DNA of 64,000 bases from Thermoguttaceae bacterium (GTDB lineage Bacteria > Planctomycetota > Planctomycetia > Pirellulales > Thermoguttaceae). The stretch spans positions 124,001-188,000 of the forward strand of contig JANXBW010000004.1 in assembly GCA_025060325.1 (NCBI GenBank), read 5' to 3'. Positions 26,664-36,232 of this stretch are shown here, piece after piece. How positions within the stretch are numbered: the first letter of the stretch is position 1; the number at the start of each line of letters is the position of its first letter. Below the pieces are notes generated by a model. It was not told where the DNA came from. It was given only the letters and a program-made list of their open reading frames with translations, and ran no database searches. Made by a program: the position numbers and the translations under genes.

Positions 26664-27818
26664 TTAGGCAGCCTTTCGCTTCGTGGCATGGCACTCTGTA
26701 TAGAGGTCGAGGATCTGAGAAACTTTGTCCTCGAACCGATGTCGCAAGGCTGTGGCCCTAGCCGCTTCGCCCATCTCCCGTCTTAGAGCTTCTTCCGAAA
26801 GCTGCTCCATGCGATCGGCAAGTTCCGCAATATCCCCTGGATCGTCCAGCACAAAGCCATCTTTGCCATCTTCCATGAGTTCGCTCGCTCCGTTTTGGGC
26901 CGTCGTAATGACGGGCAGACCACAAGCGAGGGCTTCCAGCACGGCCAGGCTACAACTGTCATACCATGTAGGATGTACATACACGTCGGCCGCAGCGTAA
27001 TAAGGCCTGGGATCGTCAACACTTCCCACAAATGTCAGCCAAGCCTTCTCCTTTCCGAGCCAATTGTGTAGCCAGCGGCGTCTGAGGTGGCCACCCAAAA
27101 CGATTATGCGGAATTTCCTACCTTTTCGGGCGAGTATCTCCCCTGCCCTTTTCAGCGCGGACAGTCCTTTTAGCCGGAAATTGAAGGCGGCCAGCAGGTA
27201 GACCGTTGTCGCCTCGTCAACTTTTAACGCCTTCCGCATTGGCTTGCGGTACTCTGCTCGAAGCCAAGGGCAGAAACTTTCAACATCGACGCCGTTGTAC
27301 ACGATGCGGATGCGCTCATCCGGGAGGTTGTATAATCGCCGGATGCCATCTGCCTGCCGACGCGACAGCGGGACAATAATTCCATGATGTCGCCGAATTT
27401 GTTCCGCGGCAAAGCTGTAACGTAATCGGTAGGAGGGCAAGCAGCGAAGGAGAAGTTTCTTTCCGACTCGAGCTGCGGGAGGCAGTGCTGCTAGCTTGTG
27501 CTCAGCAATCAGTGGATAGGGACCGCCGTGGTAATGTAGGAGGTCTCCACCCCAACCGTCTCCCATGTCGTGGACAATATCACAGGCAAGTTGCCTTGCC
27601 ACCTGCTGGGCGGCATCGGCAAAAGCAAACGGGCTTCGACTTTTTACCCCAACTTGATGCAGCGTGATGGGCAGGTGCTCCCAACTGCCTCGCAGTTTTT
27701 TCACAATCACATGCACCTGATGTCTCCGGGCGACGAGGGACTGAACGAAGGCAAAGGTCCACCGCTCCTGCCCCCCGCCGGTTGGGCCAAATACCTGCGT
27801 GATGATGGCAATTCGCAT
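26664..27818 (-). CDS. Glycosyltransferase family 4, LPS-core type
   Basis: The 384-aa GT-B enzyme begins MRIAIITQVFGPTGGGQERW, which resembles WaaG-like glucosyltransferases. The donor domain contains IRIVYNGVDVESFCP, VYVHPTWYDSCSLAVLEALACGLPVITT and GFVLDDPGDIAELADRM. The first acid of the EX7E motif is Asp (D-x7-E). The ATG at 27818 is chosen because it starts the conserved fold; an extended frame to 27950 would overlap the upstream heptosyltransferase gene. It is the last gene of the gmhA-hldE-like-waaF-like series on the minus strand, so a role in adding a sugar to the heptose core is the best inference. Confidence 0.87.
   Translation of the reverse strand: MRIAIITQVFGPTGGGQERWTFAFVQSLVARRHQVHVIVKKLRGSWEHLPITLHQVGVKSRSPFAFADAAQQVARQLACDIVHDMGDGWGGDLLHYHGGPYPLIAEHKLAALPPAARVGKKLLLRCLPSYRLRYSFAAEQIRRHHGIIVPLSRRQADGIRRLYNLPDERIRIVYNGVDVESFCPWLRAEYRKPMRKALKVDEATTVYLLAAFNFRLKGLSALKRAGEILARKGRKFRIIVLGGHLRRRWLHNWLGKEKAWLTFVGSVDDPRPYYAAADVYVHPTWYDSCSLAVLEALACGLPVITTAQNGASELMEDGKDGFVLDDPGDIAELADRMEQLSEEALRREMGEAARATALRHRFEDKVSQILDLYTECHATKRKAA
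27141..27148 (-). repeat. KOPS-like polar motif inside the GT4 gene
   Basis: CCCTGCCC on the plus strand, pointing left toward dif. Confidence 0.5.
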
Positions 27819-27891
27819 AGGTGGGCAATCCACGCCAAGAGGAAGTGAAAATTGTTTCGCCTTTTTTTCCGCGGAAGCAAGCTCCCCAAGT

Positions 27892-28995
27892 CTAGTGGCC
27901 TGCATCAACAGCCCGGAAGGTTGCCCATTGACAAGGGAAGCCTTCGGCAACCTGTTGGAACGCCCCGAAAACTAGCGAGGGTTTTAATTCGCGCATACAC
28001 TTGTGGTGACCAAGCGGACAAACCGCTTCCAGACATCCTAGGCAGGGAAGCTCGACAAACAAATCAATGGTTCGGACAGTGGGATTTGCTCCCCAAATCG
28101 GGTCGGTTGGACCGTAAAGGGTTATCACCGGCTTACCCAAGGCCGCCGCAATGTGCCGAGGCCCACTGTCGGGCGAAATAACCACTTGGCAAGCCTCCAA
28201 GCAAGCCTTTGCCAAGCCCAGTCCGAGGGATGGCAGGTCGGCAACGGATCGGACGCGTGGATGACTGACTTCAGCTTCGATTTGGCGGCCAATGCTGCGT
28301 TCGTCGGGGCCGACGATGATGAGTACTTGCCAAGTTGTTGCCCGCACAACCATTCGAGCAAGTTCGAGGTAATATTCCACTGGCCAGCGTCTGGCGGGTC
28401 CTTGGGCGCCAGCGTAGACAAGTCCTAGGATGGGCCCATTTCCCAAAAAACCAAGTTTGGCAAGCACCTCTGCAGCCAGCCGCTTTTCTTGGGGTGTTAC
28501 TGCCAGTTCGAGGTGCGGCGACTCCGGTGGGCAGCCGATGGCCTCGGCCAGCGCAAGGTATGTCCACACCATCGGCTCTGGGACGATTCTCCCGGCTTCC
28601 GTACGCGGATAAATCTTGTCTGTTAACAAAAGGCTACGGGCGTCGCGAGCATAACCGACTCTTCTCCGGGCGCGCCCGAGAAAAGCTAAGAGAGCCGTCC
28701 GGAGCGAATTCGTAAACAGAACCAAGATTTCAAGTTGTCGGCCCCGGAGCTTTTGGACGAGCTTCGTCTGGGAGTGAGGACCTGTCAAAAGGGTTGGCTC
28801 CCAAGGCCAGATTTCGTCAAACCACTCCGTGCCGGCGAAAAGTTCAACCATCTTGGGTCGCATGATCCCAACCAGGGTGGTTGGCCGGGGAAAACGGCGC
28901 CGAATCGCTCGGATAGCCGGAGTGGCCATTACTGCATCACCCACCCAGTTAGGCAAGAAAAGCCCTACTGTCTTCACCGCTTGTGTAGTTGTCAT
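27892..28995 (-). CDS. ADP-heptose:LPS heptosyltransferase family (GT9)
   Basis: The 367-aa protein matches WaaF/WaaC-type heptosyltransferases, which add heptose from ADP-heptose to the LPS inner core. Visible blocks are LFLPNWVGDAVMATPAIRAI, GPARRWPVEYYLELARMV and the C-terminal ISPDSGPRHIAAALGKPVITLYGPTDP. The catalytic Asp of the N-terminal GD motif is present. A C-terminal Cys cluster (PCLGCLEAVCPLGHHKCM) follows, as in WaaF relatives. It lies 96 bp downstream of the hldE-like gene and 73 bp upstream of the GT4, consistent with one operon. Confidence 0.92.
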   Translation of the reverse strand: MTTTQAVKTVGLFLPNWVGDAVMATPAIRAIRRRFPRPTTLVGIMRPKMVELFAGTEWFDEIWPWEPTLLTGPHSQTKLVQKLRGRQLEILVLFTNSLRTALLAFLGRARRRVGYARDARSLLLTDKIYPRTEAGRIVPEPMVWTYLALAEAIGCPPESPHLELAVTPQEKRLAAEVLAKLGFLGNGPILGLVYAGAQGPARRWPVEYYLELARMVVRATTWQVLIIVGPDERSIGRQIEAEVSHPRVRSVADLPSLGLGLAKACLEACQVVISPDSGPRHIAAALGKPVITLYGPTDPIWGANPTVRTIDLFVELPCLGCLEAVCPLGHHKCMRELKPSLVFGAFQQVAEGFPCQWATFRAVDAGH

Positions 28996-29091
28996 CAGTT
29001 TGGCATAACTCGATGTGCCGCGTGATTATTGTCCAAATTTTTCCGAATTGGCGTGAGCGTCTACTTCGCGCTTGTGGCATCCGGCCACGTC

Positions 29092-30663
29092 TTATGCTGC
29101 CGCAGGGAATGGGAGAATCGTCGGTTCGTTCTCCGGTGGCATTTCGGTGGCTGGTGCTTTGGGCGACTTTTCTACGTAATTCCTACCCAAGCGAATAACT
29201 GGCCGACAGGCCAAAATTGGGGCGGTCATTATTCGTCCGCCGTAGAGTTCGACGACCTGCCAGCCAATTGTTGCATCCCAGGCGGCCTCGATTCCTTTGA
29301 CAACCACTTGTGGACGAAGTAGATTGAGCACGTCGCTGAAACCTAAGTCCTCCGCAAGCACCACTAAGTCGACACAATCCAAAGCAGCCACCATTGCCGC
29401 CCTTTCCGCTTGGCAAACAAGCCCCCCTGCCCTGCCCCGAGCGTCCCGTAAGCACCGATCGCTCCTTACGCCGACGATGAGACAGTCACCCAAGCTTTTT
29501 GCCCATTCCAGTGCAGAGACCTGGCCAGGTTGGAGGACCTCGAAGTTGCCGCCGGCAAACACAACTCGCTTACCTTGAAGCAGCCCCTGGGCCAGGTACT
29601 GCGAAAGCTCCGACAGGCTGAGCACTTTTCCATGGCAGGGGGACTGGGCGTCGCGCAGAATGGACTGGAGGTCCCGCCGTGTTATTTGCCAACGAGTGCC
29701 CGGTGGCAAAAGTTCATGCTGCCTGCTCTTGATGGCGCGAGTAAGCTGGTAAAGCTCCCAGGCAAGACGCCACTCACCCCCTAGGGCGTAAACAAAAGCT
29801 GAGAGCGCCAAGACTTCCGGCAAACAGTCATCGGTGATAATGGTCCCCGACGGATCCGCCGCGCTTTGAGCACCGTCTTTCTCGGGAGTAACGCACACAG
29901 CTCCTTGCGGATAATCCCAAATCACTAAAGCCTGGATTCCGTTTTGCTGCGCTAGTTTAGCGGCAGTTGACAAATCGACTTGCGGGTGGGCGCTAGGTTG
30001 GCCGGCAGACGCACCAAAGGCCGCACATTCCACAAACACACAGTGCGAGCCACTATAAAGCGACCAATCCGAATTTTTTGGAATGGCCGCGACCACGTGG
30101 CCACCCCGAGTAAGAGTTTCGTTGACAAGTTGTCGCAGATGTTCAGGCAGCAGGAGTTGTTGATGGCCGGGTAGAAGCAGGATGGTCGCCCTCTCCTCAA
30201 GAAACGACCACACTTTGCGGACAGCAGCCAGGGAGGTCGCGGGGCGAGCCTGGGCGGAGTATCCCTGCCAGTCAGCCCGGAGAAGTTGGGCAAAGTTCGC
30301 AGAGGCGGCCCGACCCAAGAACCGCATGACCACCCGTGTCTGGTACTCCGCATCGGTAATTAAGCCTGCCGTGCTAATGTCCTGAGAGTCAAGCAACCGC
30401 CGCACAAAGCGTGCCTCCTCGGTTTGCCCCAACAGTGCGACGGGCAGTCCCCAAGCACCAAGGGCGGTCAAAGAGGCGGCTACCTCCCCTGCCCCGCCGA
30501 GTTGGATTTCCTCGCTGACAACCTCGAGCACCGGCACCGGGGCTTCCGGGGCAATTTGGCGGACAAGCCCCAGGACCTCGTGCCGGAGGAATAGTTCCCC
30601 AAAAACCAAGATCTTAGGGCACAATCCCTGTGCCAAGAGTTGACGAAGAGCTTCCCGATGCAT
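29092..30663 (-). CDS. Degenerate HldE/RfaE-like bifunctional protein (probable pseudo-enzyme)
   Basis: The 523-aa protein has the two-domain layout of HldE: a PfkB-type sugar kinase and a nucleotidyltransferase, which together make ADP-heptose. The overall match is clear at the C-terminus (LGDCLIVGVRSDRCLRD, CQAERAAMVAALDCVDLVV, LRPQVVVKGIEAAWD). However, the nucleotide-binding H-x-G-H motif, normally HPGH, reads QPGQ (FEVLQPGQVSALEWA). The kinase anion-hole motif GAGD is replaced by a region reading TIITDDCLPE. Both activities are therefore doubtful. The start at 30663 has GGGAG nine bases upstream. Two motif clusters (29425, 30487) lie inside the gene. It sits between gmhA and the heptosyltransferase. 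Confidence 0.8.
   Translation of the reverse strand: MHREALRQLLAQGLCPKILVFGELFLRHEVLGLVRQIAPEAPVPVLEVVSEEIQLGGAGEVAASLTALGAWGLPVALLGQTEEARFVRRLLDSQDISTAGLITDAEYQTRVVMRFLGRAASANFAQLLRADWQGYSAQARPATSLAAVRKVWSFLEERATILLLPGHQQLLLPEHLRQLVNETLTRGGHVVAAIPKNSDWSLYSGSHCVFVECAAFGASAGQPSAHPQVDLSTAAKLAQQNGIQALVIWDYPQGAVCVTPEKDGAQSAADPSGTIITDDCLPEVLALSAFVYALGGEWRLAWELYQLTRAIKSRQHELLPPGTRWQITRRDLQSILRDAQSPCHGKVLSLSELSQYLAQGLLQGKRVVFAGGNFEVLQPGQVSALEWAKSLGDCLIVGVRSDRCLRDARGRAGGLVCQAERAAMVAALDCVDLVVLAEDLGFSDVLNLLRPQVVVKGIEAAWDATIGWQVVELYGGRIMTAPILACRPVIRLGRNYVEKSPKAPATEMPPENEPTILPFPAAA
29425..29437 (-). repeat. KOPS-like polar motif, two overlapping copies
   Basis: CCCTGCCC at 29425 and 29430 inside the hldE-like gene (coding for ARGRAGG), pointing left toward dif. 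Confidence 0.6.
30487..30494 (-). repeat. KOPS-like polar motif
   Basis: CCCTGCCC in the N-terminal part of the hldE-like gene, pointing left toward dif. Confidence 0.55.
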
Positions 30664-30740
30664 CCATGCATCTCCCTCTGGACTTGCTAGCCGCCGGTAC
30701 ACTAGAGGGCCAAGATAAGAAGCACTCTCCTTAATAAGTC

Positions 30741-31355
30741 TTAAGCGAGCGAACCGTAGCGACCCTGCCGGTGGATGCGAGCAAAAAGATCGTCCACGAC
30801 CCAGTGGAGGACGCAACTATGGATGGCCTCCACCATCCCCATATCCGCTAAGGGAACATGGAGCCCCATTTGCTGGATTTTCTTGAGTCGCCCGCCATCG
30901 AACCCTGTGAGGCCGAAAGTAATCAGCCCGTTGGCGTTTGCCCACTCCACAGCCTTAATGACATTAGGGCTATTACCCGAGCCGCTGATGGCCACTGCGA
31001 GGTCGCCGGGCTCGGCCAGGTTGACAAGCTGCTGAAGAAAGATTTCCTCATAAGCCAAATCATTGGCCAAGGCAGTAATCCAACCCACGTTGTCCGCCAA
31101 GCTGACGACTTTCAGCCGTGGCCGGCGCTGCTGCCATAAATCCTCGTTGCTTAATGTGCCCTTGGCCAGGTCCTCGGCAAAATGGCTTGCCGTAAGCGCC
31201 GAGCCACCATTCCCAAATACAAAAACCGTCCTACCCTGCGAGTAGGAGTGGTAGATGATTTCCGATAAGCGGTGGACGTCTTGGAAATTGAGTGAGCGGA
31301 GAATCTCCCCCAACTTCACCAGGTAGGATTCTGCGTCGTGGGTAATTCCGAGCAT
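30741..31355 (-). CDS. gmhA: Phosphoheptose isomerase (SIS domain)
   Basis: GmhA converts sedoheptulose 7-phosphate to D-glycero-D-manno-heptose 7-phosphate, the first step to ADP-heptose. The 204-aa SIS-domain protein has VFVFGNGGSALTASHFAEDLAKG, close to the GmhA G-N-G-G-S-A block, then AISGSGNSPNVIKAVEWAN and LTGFDGGRL, and C-terminal VEAIHSCVLHWVVDDLF with a conserved His. The ATG at 31355 is chosen because the fold begins there; the frame is open 29 codons further. It starts the heptose gene series. A gmhB phosphatase is not in the window. Sugar-phosphate SIS proteins of other specificity are a minor alternative. Confidence 0.9.
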   Translation of the reverse strand: MLGITHDAESYLVKLGEILRSLNFQDVHRLSEIIYHSYSQGRTVFVFGNGGSALTASHFAEDLAKGTLSNEDLWQQRRPRLKVVSLADNVGWITALANDLAYEEIFLQQLVNLAEPGDLAVAISGSGNSPNVIKAVEWANANGLITFGLTGFDGGRLKKIQQMGLHVPLADMGMVEAIHSCVLHWVVDDLFARIHRQGRYGSLA

Positions 31356-31473
31356 ATCCGGCGGTGTTAACTTTTCACGTCGGCTGGAATCGTGCGTCCC
31401 CCCCGGGATTAACAAGAGCTTACCTTGGCCGGGCCACCGCAACTACCAGTTTCAGGGCCCCAAATTCGCCGGG

Positions 31474-31486
31474 CCCTCCCCTGCCC
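31474..31486 (-). repeat. KOPS-like polar motif, two overlapping copies
   Basis: CCCTCCCC (31474) and CCCTGCCC (31479) upstream of gmhA, pointing left toward dif. Confidence 0.6.
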
Positions 31487-32253
31487 TACCTCTTGCGATC
31501 AAACGCAGGGAAAACTGCGTTACTGCAAAAGAGGCCATCCACACCACAAACCTCTGGGCTCCTTGACGCTGCCCCCGGGCGATCGTCGTCTCCGTCCTCC
31601 CTGGCCTAACTGACCGCACCCGCCGCCTGCCGAATGAAATCCTCACGTATCTTTTGAAGCGAAGGCCCCGGAACGAGCTCTAAGTGCAACACCCTGCGAC
31701 CCCAGTAGGCCGATCCGACCCCTGCGGTTTCCTCGTTCAACAATCGCCGGGGCAGAACACTGCTCTGGTAGATCGGTCCCAGTTTTTTGGCAGCTCACCC
31801 TGCGGCAAATGTTTATTCCCCCATTATTCCTTATCTGAGGCAAGAAGCTACCGGCCCCCGAGGCGAGCGTCAATATAGGAACCGACCGCCCGTCCCTCCC
31901 ACGCGGGGGTTAAGATCCTGGGTTTTATAGGGGGATTTCGAAACGACCAGTACGGCAGTCCTGAATCGGCGGGCAACCAAAGATCGCTATGGTGATTTAT
32001 TTGATGACAAATCCGACAGGTATTTGGCCCAGGCAGTCCAAATCCCGGTTATCCCGGCTCATGTCGATTTCGAACCCTCCTTCACGTTGGATCGCGCCGA
32101 ATATGGCCGGCCAATTGGCGGCGAATAAACCGACCAGACTTTACCCGGAACTGGCCCCGGAGTTGGGGTAATTTAGCTCAAAGCCTCTGAGCAAAGACGA
32201 CTGCCTCTGATCGCTTAAACTCTATGCGTGGCTTGCCAACGCCGCGCGGGGTC

Positions 32254-32266
32254 CCCTCCCCTGCCC
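32254..32266 (-). repeat. KOPS-like polar motif, two overlapping copies
   Basis: CCCTCCCC (32254) and CCCTGCCC (32259) just beyond the priA stop codon, pointing left toward dif. Confidence 0.6.
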
Positions 32267-32269
32267 CGG

Positions 32270-34570
32270 CTAGAGCATATCAAGGGGGTCAATGTCGTGC
32301 GTCACCGTCACATCCTCGGGACATTTAAGCTGCTCACTCACCTTCCTGGCCGCTTGTTGACAAAGCCCCGGCTCGGAGGAAAGGAGCACGACATGATAAC
32401 GATGCCGCCTGGCCATTCTGCTTAAAAAACACGGCGCCGGACCCAAAAGACGGTATTCAGCTTCGGATGGTGAAAAGTTTCGCTTGATGACATCGGCAAC
32501 ACTTTCGGCGACCAATCGGACCAGATCTTGCTTCTTTCCGCGGATCACGAATCGAACGGCCCTCGAGAACGGCGGATATCCGAATCTTTGCCGGATCGGG
32601 ATTTCCGCCGCCGCAAATTTTTGGTAATCGTGTGCGGCGGCAGCTTGGATGACCAGGTGCTCCGGACAGTAAGTTTGGATTATTACTCGGCCCGGCCGAT
32701 CGCCTCGGCCTGTACGACCAGCTACTTGGGTCAGAAGCTGGAATGTTCGCTCACTTGCTCGAAAATCTGGGAAATGGATGGCCAGATCGGCGTACACCAC
32801 ACCGACTAAGACTACATTTGGAAAATCAAGCCCCTTGGCAATTATCTGTGTTCCCAGAAGGATCTGAAGCTCGCCCCGCTGGAAAGCTGCTAGTGTTTTC
32901 TCATAGGCCCCTTTGGCTCGCATCGCATCGGCATCGACCCGGGCAATTTTCGCATCGGGAAATCGCCGTTTTAACTCAGCTTCAAGCCGCTGTGTACCAA
33001 AGCCAAGTAAACAAAACGGGTGGGCAGAGCAAGAGGGACAGGACTGGGGAATAAATTGCTCATAACCACAGTAGTGGCAAATAGCCTTAGATTCCAACTT
33101 GTGGAACGTAAGCGCGATGTCGCAGCCTGGGCATCGAAGCACTTGTCCACATACCGGACAAAGAACGGCTCCTGCAAATCCCCTTCTATTTAACAGAAGA
33201 AGCACCTGCCCGCCTTCGCCCAAAGTATCATGAATCGCTTGATGCAGCGGCGGGGAGATAATCGACCGCGTCTTTGCCCGCCAATTGGGATCGCGCAAAT
33301 CAACAATTTCCACTTGTGGCAGGGGCCGGCCATGAACTCGCTGCCGCAGCTCAAGGCATTGACAAATTCCCGAGTGAGCAGCCCAAAATGTCTCAAGCGC
33401 CGGGGTAGCCGATCCCAAAATCACAGGAATGCCCAGAATTCTCCCCCGAGCTATTGCCACTTCGCGGGCGTGGTATCGCGGCGCGGTCTCCTGCTTAAAG
33501 GACCACTCATGCTCTTCGTCTACAATAATCAGCCCTAGCCGTGGCGTGGGAGCAAAAACCGCGCTTCTCGCACCAACAACCACCGAAATGTCGCCCCGGG
33601 AGATCTCGGTCCAAAACCGCCGTCGTTCCCCTTTAGATAGTTGACTGTGGAGCACCGCCACTCGATCGAACCGTGATTGGAATCGCTCCACCATCTGCGG
33701 CGTGAGACTGATCTCCGGGACCAAAACAATTGCTTGTTTACCAAGGCGGAGCGTTTCCCCTATGGCCCGAAGGTATAGCTCGGTCTTGCCACTGCCCGTC
33801 ACCCCATGGAGCAAAAGCACTTCATGTCCGCCGCGCTCGAGCGCTTGGCAAATGGCGTGATAGGCTGCCGTTTGCTCGGCGGTAAGCTGTGGCGGAGCTG
33901 TGGCCAACACTGTCCCGGAGGGCCTGTATTCCGGTGCCGCGCTTATGTGAGAAATTGTCACAAGCCCCCTTTTACGCAGAGCGGTGATTGGCACTGTGCT
34001 GCAGGCTACCTCTTTCGTCAACGACCGCACCAGGACCGGGCCATGCGCCGCGAGAAATCGAAGTATTTGCCACTGTTTACGGGAAATTTCCGAGGGCCGC
34101 TCCCCGCTACGAAGAAGCTCGTAGCCCTGCTCTGTAAGCTGAGCACACGGCCGAGTGGGGACCTTGCCCTCCCGAATTGCAGTGGGAAGGAGAGTCTGCA
34201 GCACCTCCGACCAGTCCGCCACATAGTAGTCCACCATCCAGCTTGCCAGTTCGAGGAGGTCTAGGGGAAGGGGCGGCAATTGGTCGGCAACCCCTTGAAC
34301 GGGTTTGAGCTTTCGCTGACCAAGAGTTTGTGGCCCCAGCTGAACACAGTAACCAAAGTGGATCCGTCCTCCTTTCCCGAGCGGCACACGGAGGGGAGTT
34401 CCGGGTCCTATCTGGCCGGATAAGTTTTCCGGAACCAAATAATCGAACAAACCGCGAGGTGCCCGCGGAAAAGCTACTCGGGCCACATAGATCTCCCGAG
34501 TTGACAGGGGGGCCCCCCCTCCAAAGTCAAACAACCATTGGTTCTTGGGCTCACCCACCGGGTTTGCCAT
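32270..34570 (-). CDS. priA: Primosomal protein N' (replication restart helicase)
   Basis: PriA is the 3'-5' DNA helicase that reloads the replisome at stalled forks. The 766-aa protein has the N-terminal 3'-DNA-binding domain (VARVAFPRAPRGLFDYLVP), Walker A HGVTGSGKTELY, the DExH-type box VDEEHEWSFK and motif III GSATPALE. The zinc-binding insert includes CPVCGQVLRCPGCD, CHYCG and CPSC, and helicase motifs V-VI include TQIIAKGLDFPNV and QVAGRTGRG. The ATG at 34570 is preferred; a TTG 19 codons earlier is possible. It is divergent from nadD. Confidence 0.96.
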   Translation of the reverse strand: MANPVGEPKNQWLFDFGGGAPLSTREIYVARVAFPRAPRGLFDYLVPENLSGQIGPGTPLRVPLGKGGRIHFGYCVQLGPQTLGQRKLKPVQGVADQLPPLPLDLLELASWMVDYYVADWSEVLQTLLPTAIREGKVPTRPCAQLTEQGYELLRSGERPSEISRKQWQILRFLAAHGPVLVRSLTKEVACSTVPITALRKRGLVTISHISAAPEYRPSGTVLATAPPQLTAEQTAAYHAICQALERGGHEVLLLHGVTGSGKTELYLRAIGETLRLGKQAIVLVPEISLTPQMVERFQSRFDRVAVLHSQLSKGERRRFWTEISRGDISVVVGARSAVFAPTPRLGLIIVDEEHEWSFKQETAPRYHAREVAIARGRILGIPVILGSATPALETFWAAHSGICQCLELRQRVHGRPLPQVEIVDLRDPNWRAKTRSIISPPLHQAIHDTLGEGGQVLLLLNRRGFAGAVLCPVCGQVLRCPGCDIALTFHKLESKAICHYCGYEQFIPQSCPSCSAHPFCLLGFGTQRLEAELKRRFPDAKIARVDADAMRAKGAYEKTLAAFQRGELQILLGTQIIAKGLDFPNVVLVGVVYADLAIHFPDFRASERTFQLLTQVAGRTGRGDRPGRVIIQTYCPEHLVIQAAAAHDYQKFAAAEIPIRQRFGYPPFSRAVRFVIRGKKQDLVRLVAESVADVIKRNFSPSEAEYRLLGPAPCFLSRMARRHRYHVVLLSSEPGLCQQAARKVSEQLKCPEDVTVTHDIDPLDML

Positions 34571-35019
34571 CTCCCAATGAGAGCGTTCGTTCCCGAAAGC
34601 CTCGAAGCATTGTTTCCCGAAGTTCAAACGCGAATTGGCCCAACGCCGCTTGACCCCCGGTCAGACGGCGTGGTTGGCCCCAAGGGAAAGGGACCTTTTT
34701 AGGTCGGATCCGAGGTCCGAACGATACTTACGGTTCTCCCGCTTCAGCACGGGGCAGGCGTGCCGCACCGATTCTTTCCGCTCAGGTAATCCGAAGAAAG
34801 GCTCTGTCCATGTTGGTCCCACGATAATTCCGGCCATTGTTGAAAAGGAACCGCTGCCCCCGCAAGCCAGCTAAAATTTCACCTCGCGAGATGTTTTCCG
34901 AGGTTGTCCAATGGCTTGATGCTCCCCGCAGGAGATCGGGGACCTCTGGAGTCCTTGCCAGCCCGGAATATTGGTGGCTGTGCCAAAATTTGGCGGAAAA
35001 AAAGCAAGGTCACTCACAC
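34571..35019. other. Divergent intergenic region
   Basis: The 449 bp between priA and nadD presumably hold both promoters. The nadD frame is open upstream to 34837, but those residues lack family resemblance. Confidence 0.5.
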
Positions 35020-35634
35020 ATGCGTCTGGGAGTCTTTGGAGGGACATTTGATCCCGTGCATTGGGGCCATCTGCTTCTGGCGGAATGTTGCCGCGAGCAA
35101 GCAAACCTCGATGAGGTGTGGTTCATTCCGGCAAGTACCCCCCCTCATAAGAGGCAGCGGCGGCTGACTGATGCGCGCTTTCGGGTGGAAATGTTGGAGC
35201 TAGCGGTGGCAGGCCATCCCAAGTTCCGAGTCTCCAAGATGGAAATCGAACGAGGCGGGGTCAGTTACACCATCGACACACTTCGGGCACTTCGGCAAGA
35301 TTACCCAGATGCTCAGCTTTTCCTTATCTTGGGGGCCGACTCGATCGAGGAACTGCATACCTGGCGGGACGCGAAAGAAATCTGTCAGGTGGCTTTACCG
35401 CTAGTCGCTCGACGGCCGGGGCATGAGATTCGGGCCGCCCCTGAATTCGTCGAACAAATTGGAGGTGAGCGCTGGCAGGCGATTTTGGCCGCCGCGGTCG
35501 AAATGCCATTGGTAGAGATTAGCAGTTCGGATATTCGGCGGCGGGTATCAGCGGGGAAAAGTATCCGTTATCGAGTACCCCGTTCGGTGGAGGAATACAT
35601 TTATGCTCATGGCCTGTACAAGGAGACCTCATAG
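35020..35634 (+). CDS. nadD: Nicotinate-nucleotide adenylyltransferase
   Basis: NadD adenylylates nicotinate mononucleotide to deamido-NAD in NAD synthesis. The 204-aa protein starts MRLGVFGGTFDPVHWGHLLLAE with the nucleotidyltransferase HxGH motif (HWGH). It contains FIPASTPPHK, the specificity block LILGADSIEELHTWRD and the C-terminal ISSSDIRRRVSAGKSIRYRVP. AAGGT nine bases upstream supports the ATG at 35020 over an extended start. It stands apart from the usual obg/rsfS neighbours. Confidence 0.97.
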   Translation: MRLGVFGGTFDPVHWGHLLLAECCREQANLDEVWFIPASTPPHKRQRRLTDARFRVEMLELAVAGHPKFRVSKMEIERGGVSYTIDTLRALRQDYPDAQLFLILGADSIEELHTWRDAKEICQVALPLVARRPGHEIRAAPEFVEQIGGERWQAILAAAVEMPLVEISSSDIRRRVSAGKSIRYRVPRSVEEYIYAHGLYKETS

Positions 35635-35929
35635 CCTCGGCCGGCAGGTCGCCTCGTTGTTCACCATTTGGGCTGAGAACGCAGGGCAGCCGAATCGAAG
35701 AGCGTTGGTGCCACACGGCTCCGGAGAAGGTCGCTGAGGTGAAAGCGCGGCGGAAGCCAGCGGTAATCAGGAGTGAGAACAACAACTAAAGCGGAACGAA
35801 TGCTCCCGCTACCTCCCATGTGGGGGGCCGAAGGGCGCGGCGCTCCCGGAGCTAGCGGCGAATATCTGGGATAGCAGCCGCCTTTTAGGGTGCCCAACCG
35901 GCAAATGTGCAAATCCAGCAGGGAGAAGT

Positions 35930-36232
35930 TTAAAGTTGAGGAACCTCATCATTATCTGAAGAAGGAGTGGGCGGCCCGTTCTGCGGCTTCTCCTCCAAGA
36001 TATGCCGGAGAAACTCGACCCGCTCCTGACGAGTAGTAGCGGGGTCAAGGAAAACGATCGGTTTCCCCCGGAAGACGCAAAGGGTGCCGGGCTTTCCCCC
36101 TAGCCATGAAAACCGGATCTCATACCCGGACGCCCGCAACCGGGAGATAAGTTTTTGTTCTAGCTCCTTTTGCGAATTGCTCCCGTCGACCGGAATCGCT
36201 GATCGGCTTAGCCCGTCCCTGGAAGATGCCAT
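35930..36232 (-). CDS. Small conserved-looking hypothetical protein
   Basis: The 100-aa cytoplasmic protein has a helical first half (SQKELEQKLISRLRASGYEIRFSW), a short strand-rich centre (GTLCVFRGKPIVFLDP) and a helix with acidic tail (TRQERVEFLRHILEE). GGAGG eight bases upstream makes the ATG at 36232 well supported. No named family is recognised. The gene is convergent with nadD and stands alone on its strand. Confidence 0.65.
   Translation of the reverse strand: MASSRDGLSRSAIPVDGSNSQKELEQKLISRLRASGYEIRFSWLGGKPGTLCVFRGKPIVFLDPATTRQERVEFLRHILEEKPQNGPPTPSSDNDEVPQL

Larger units (their letters stand above)
31356..32269. other. Long intergenic region
   Basis: The 914 bp between gmhA and priA hold two motif clusters (31474-31486 and 32254-32266) and no supported gene. 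The second begins four bases downstream of the priA stop. The gmhA operon promoter is presumably near 31400. Confidence 0.5.
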
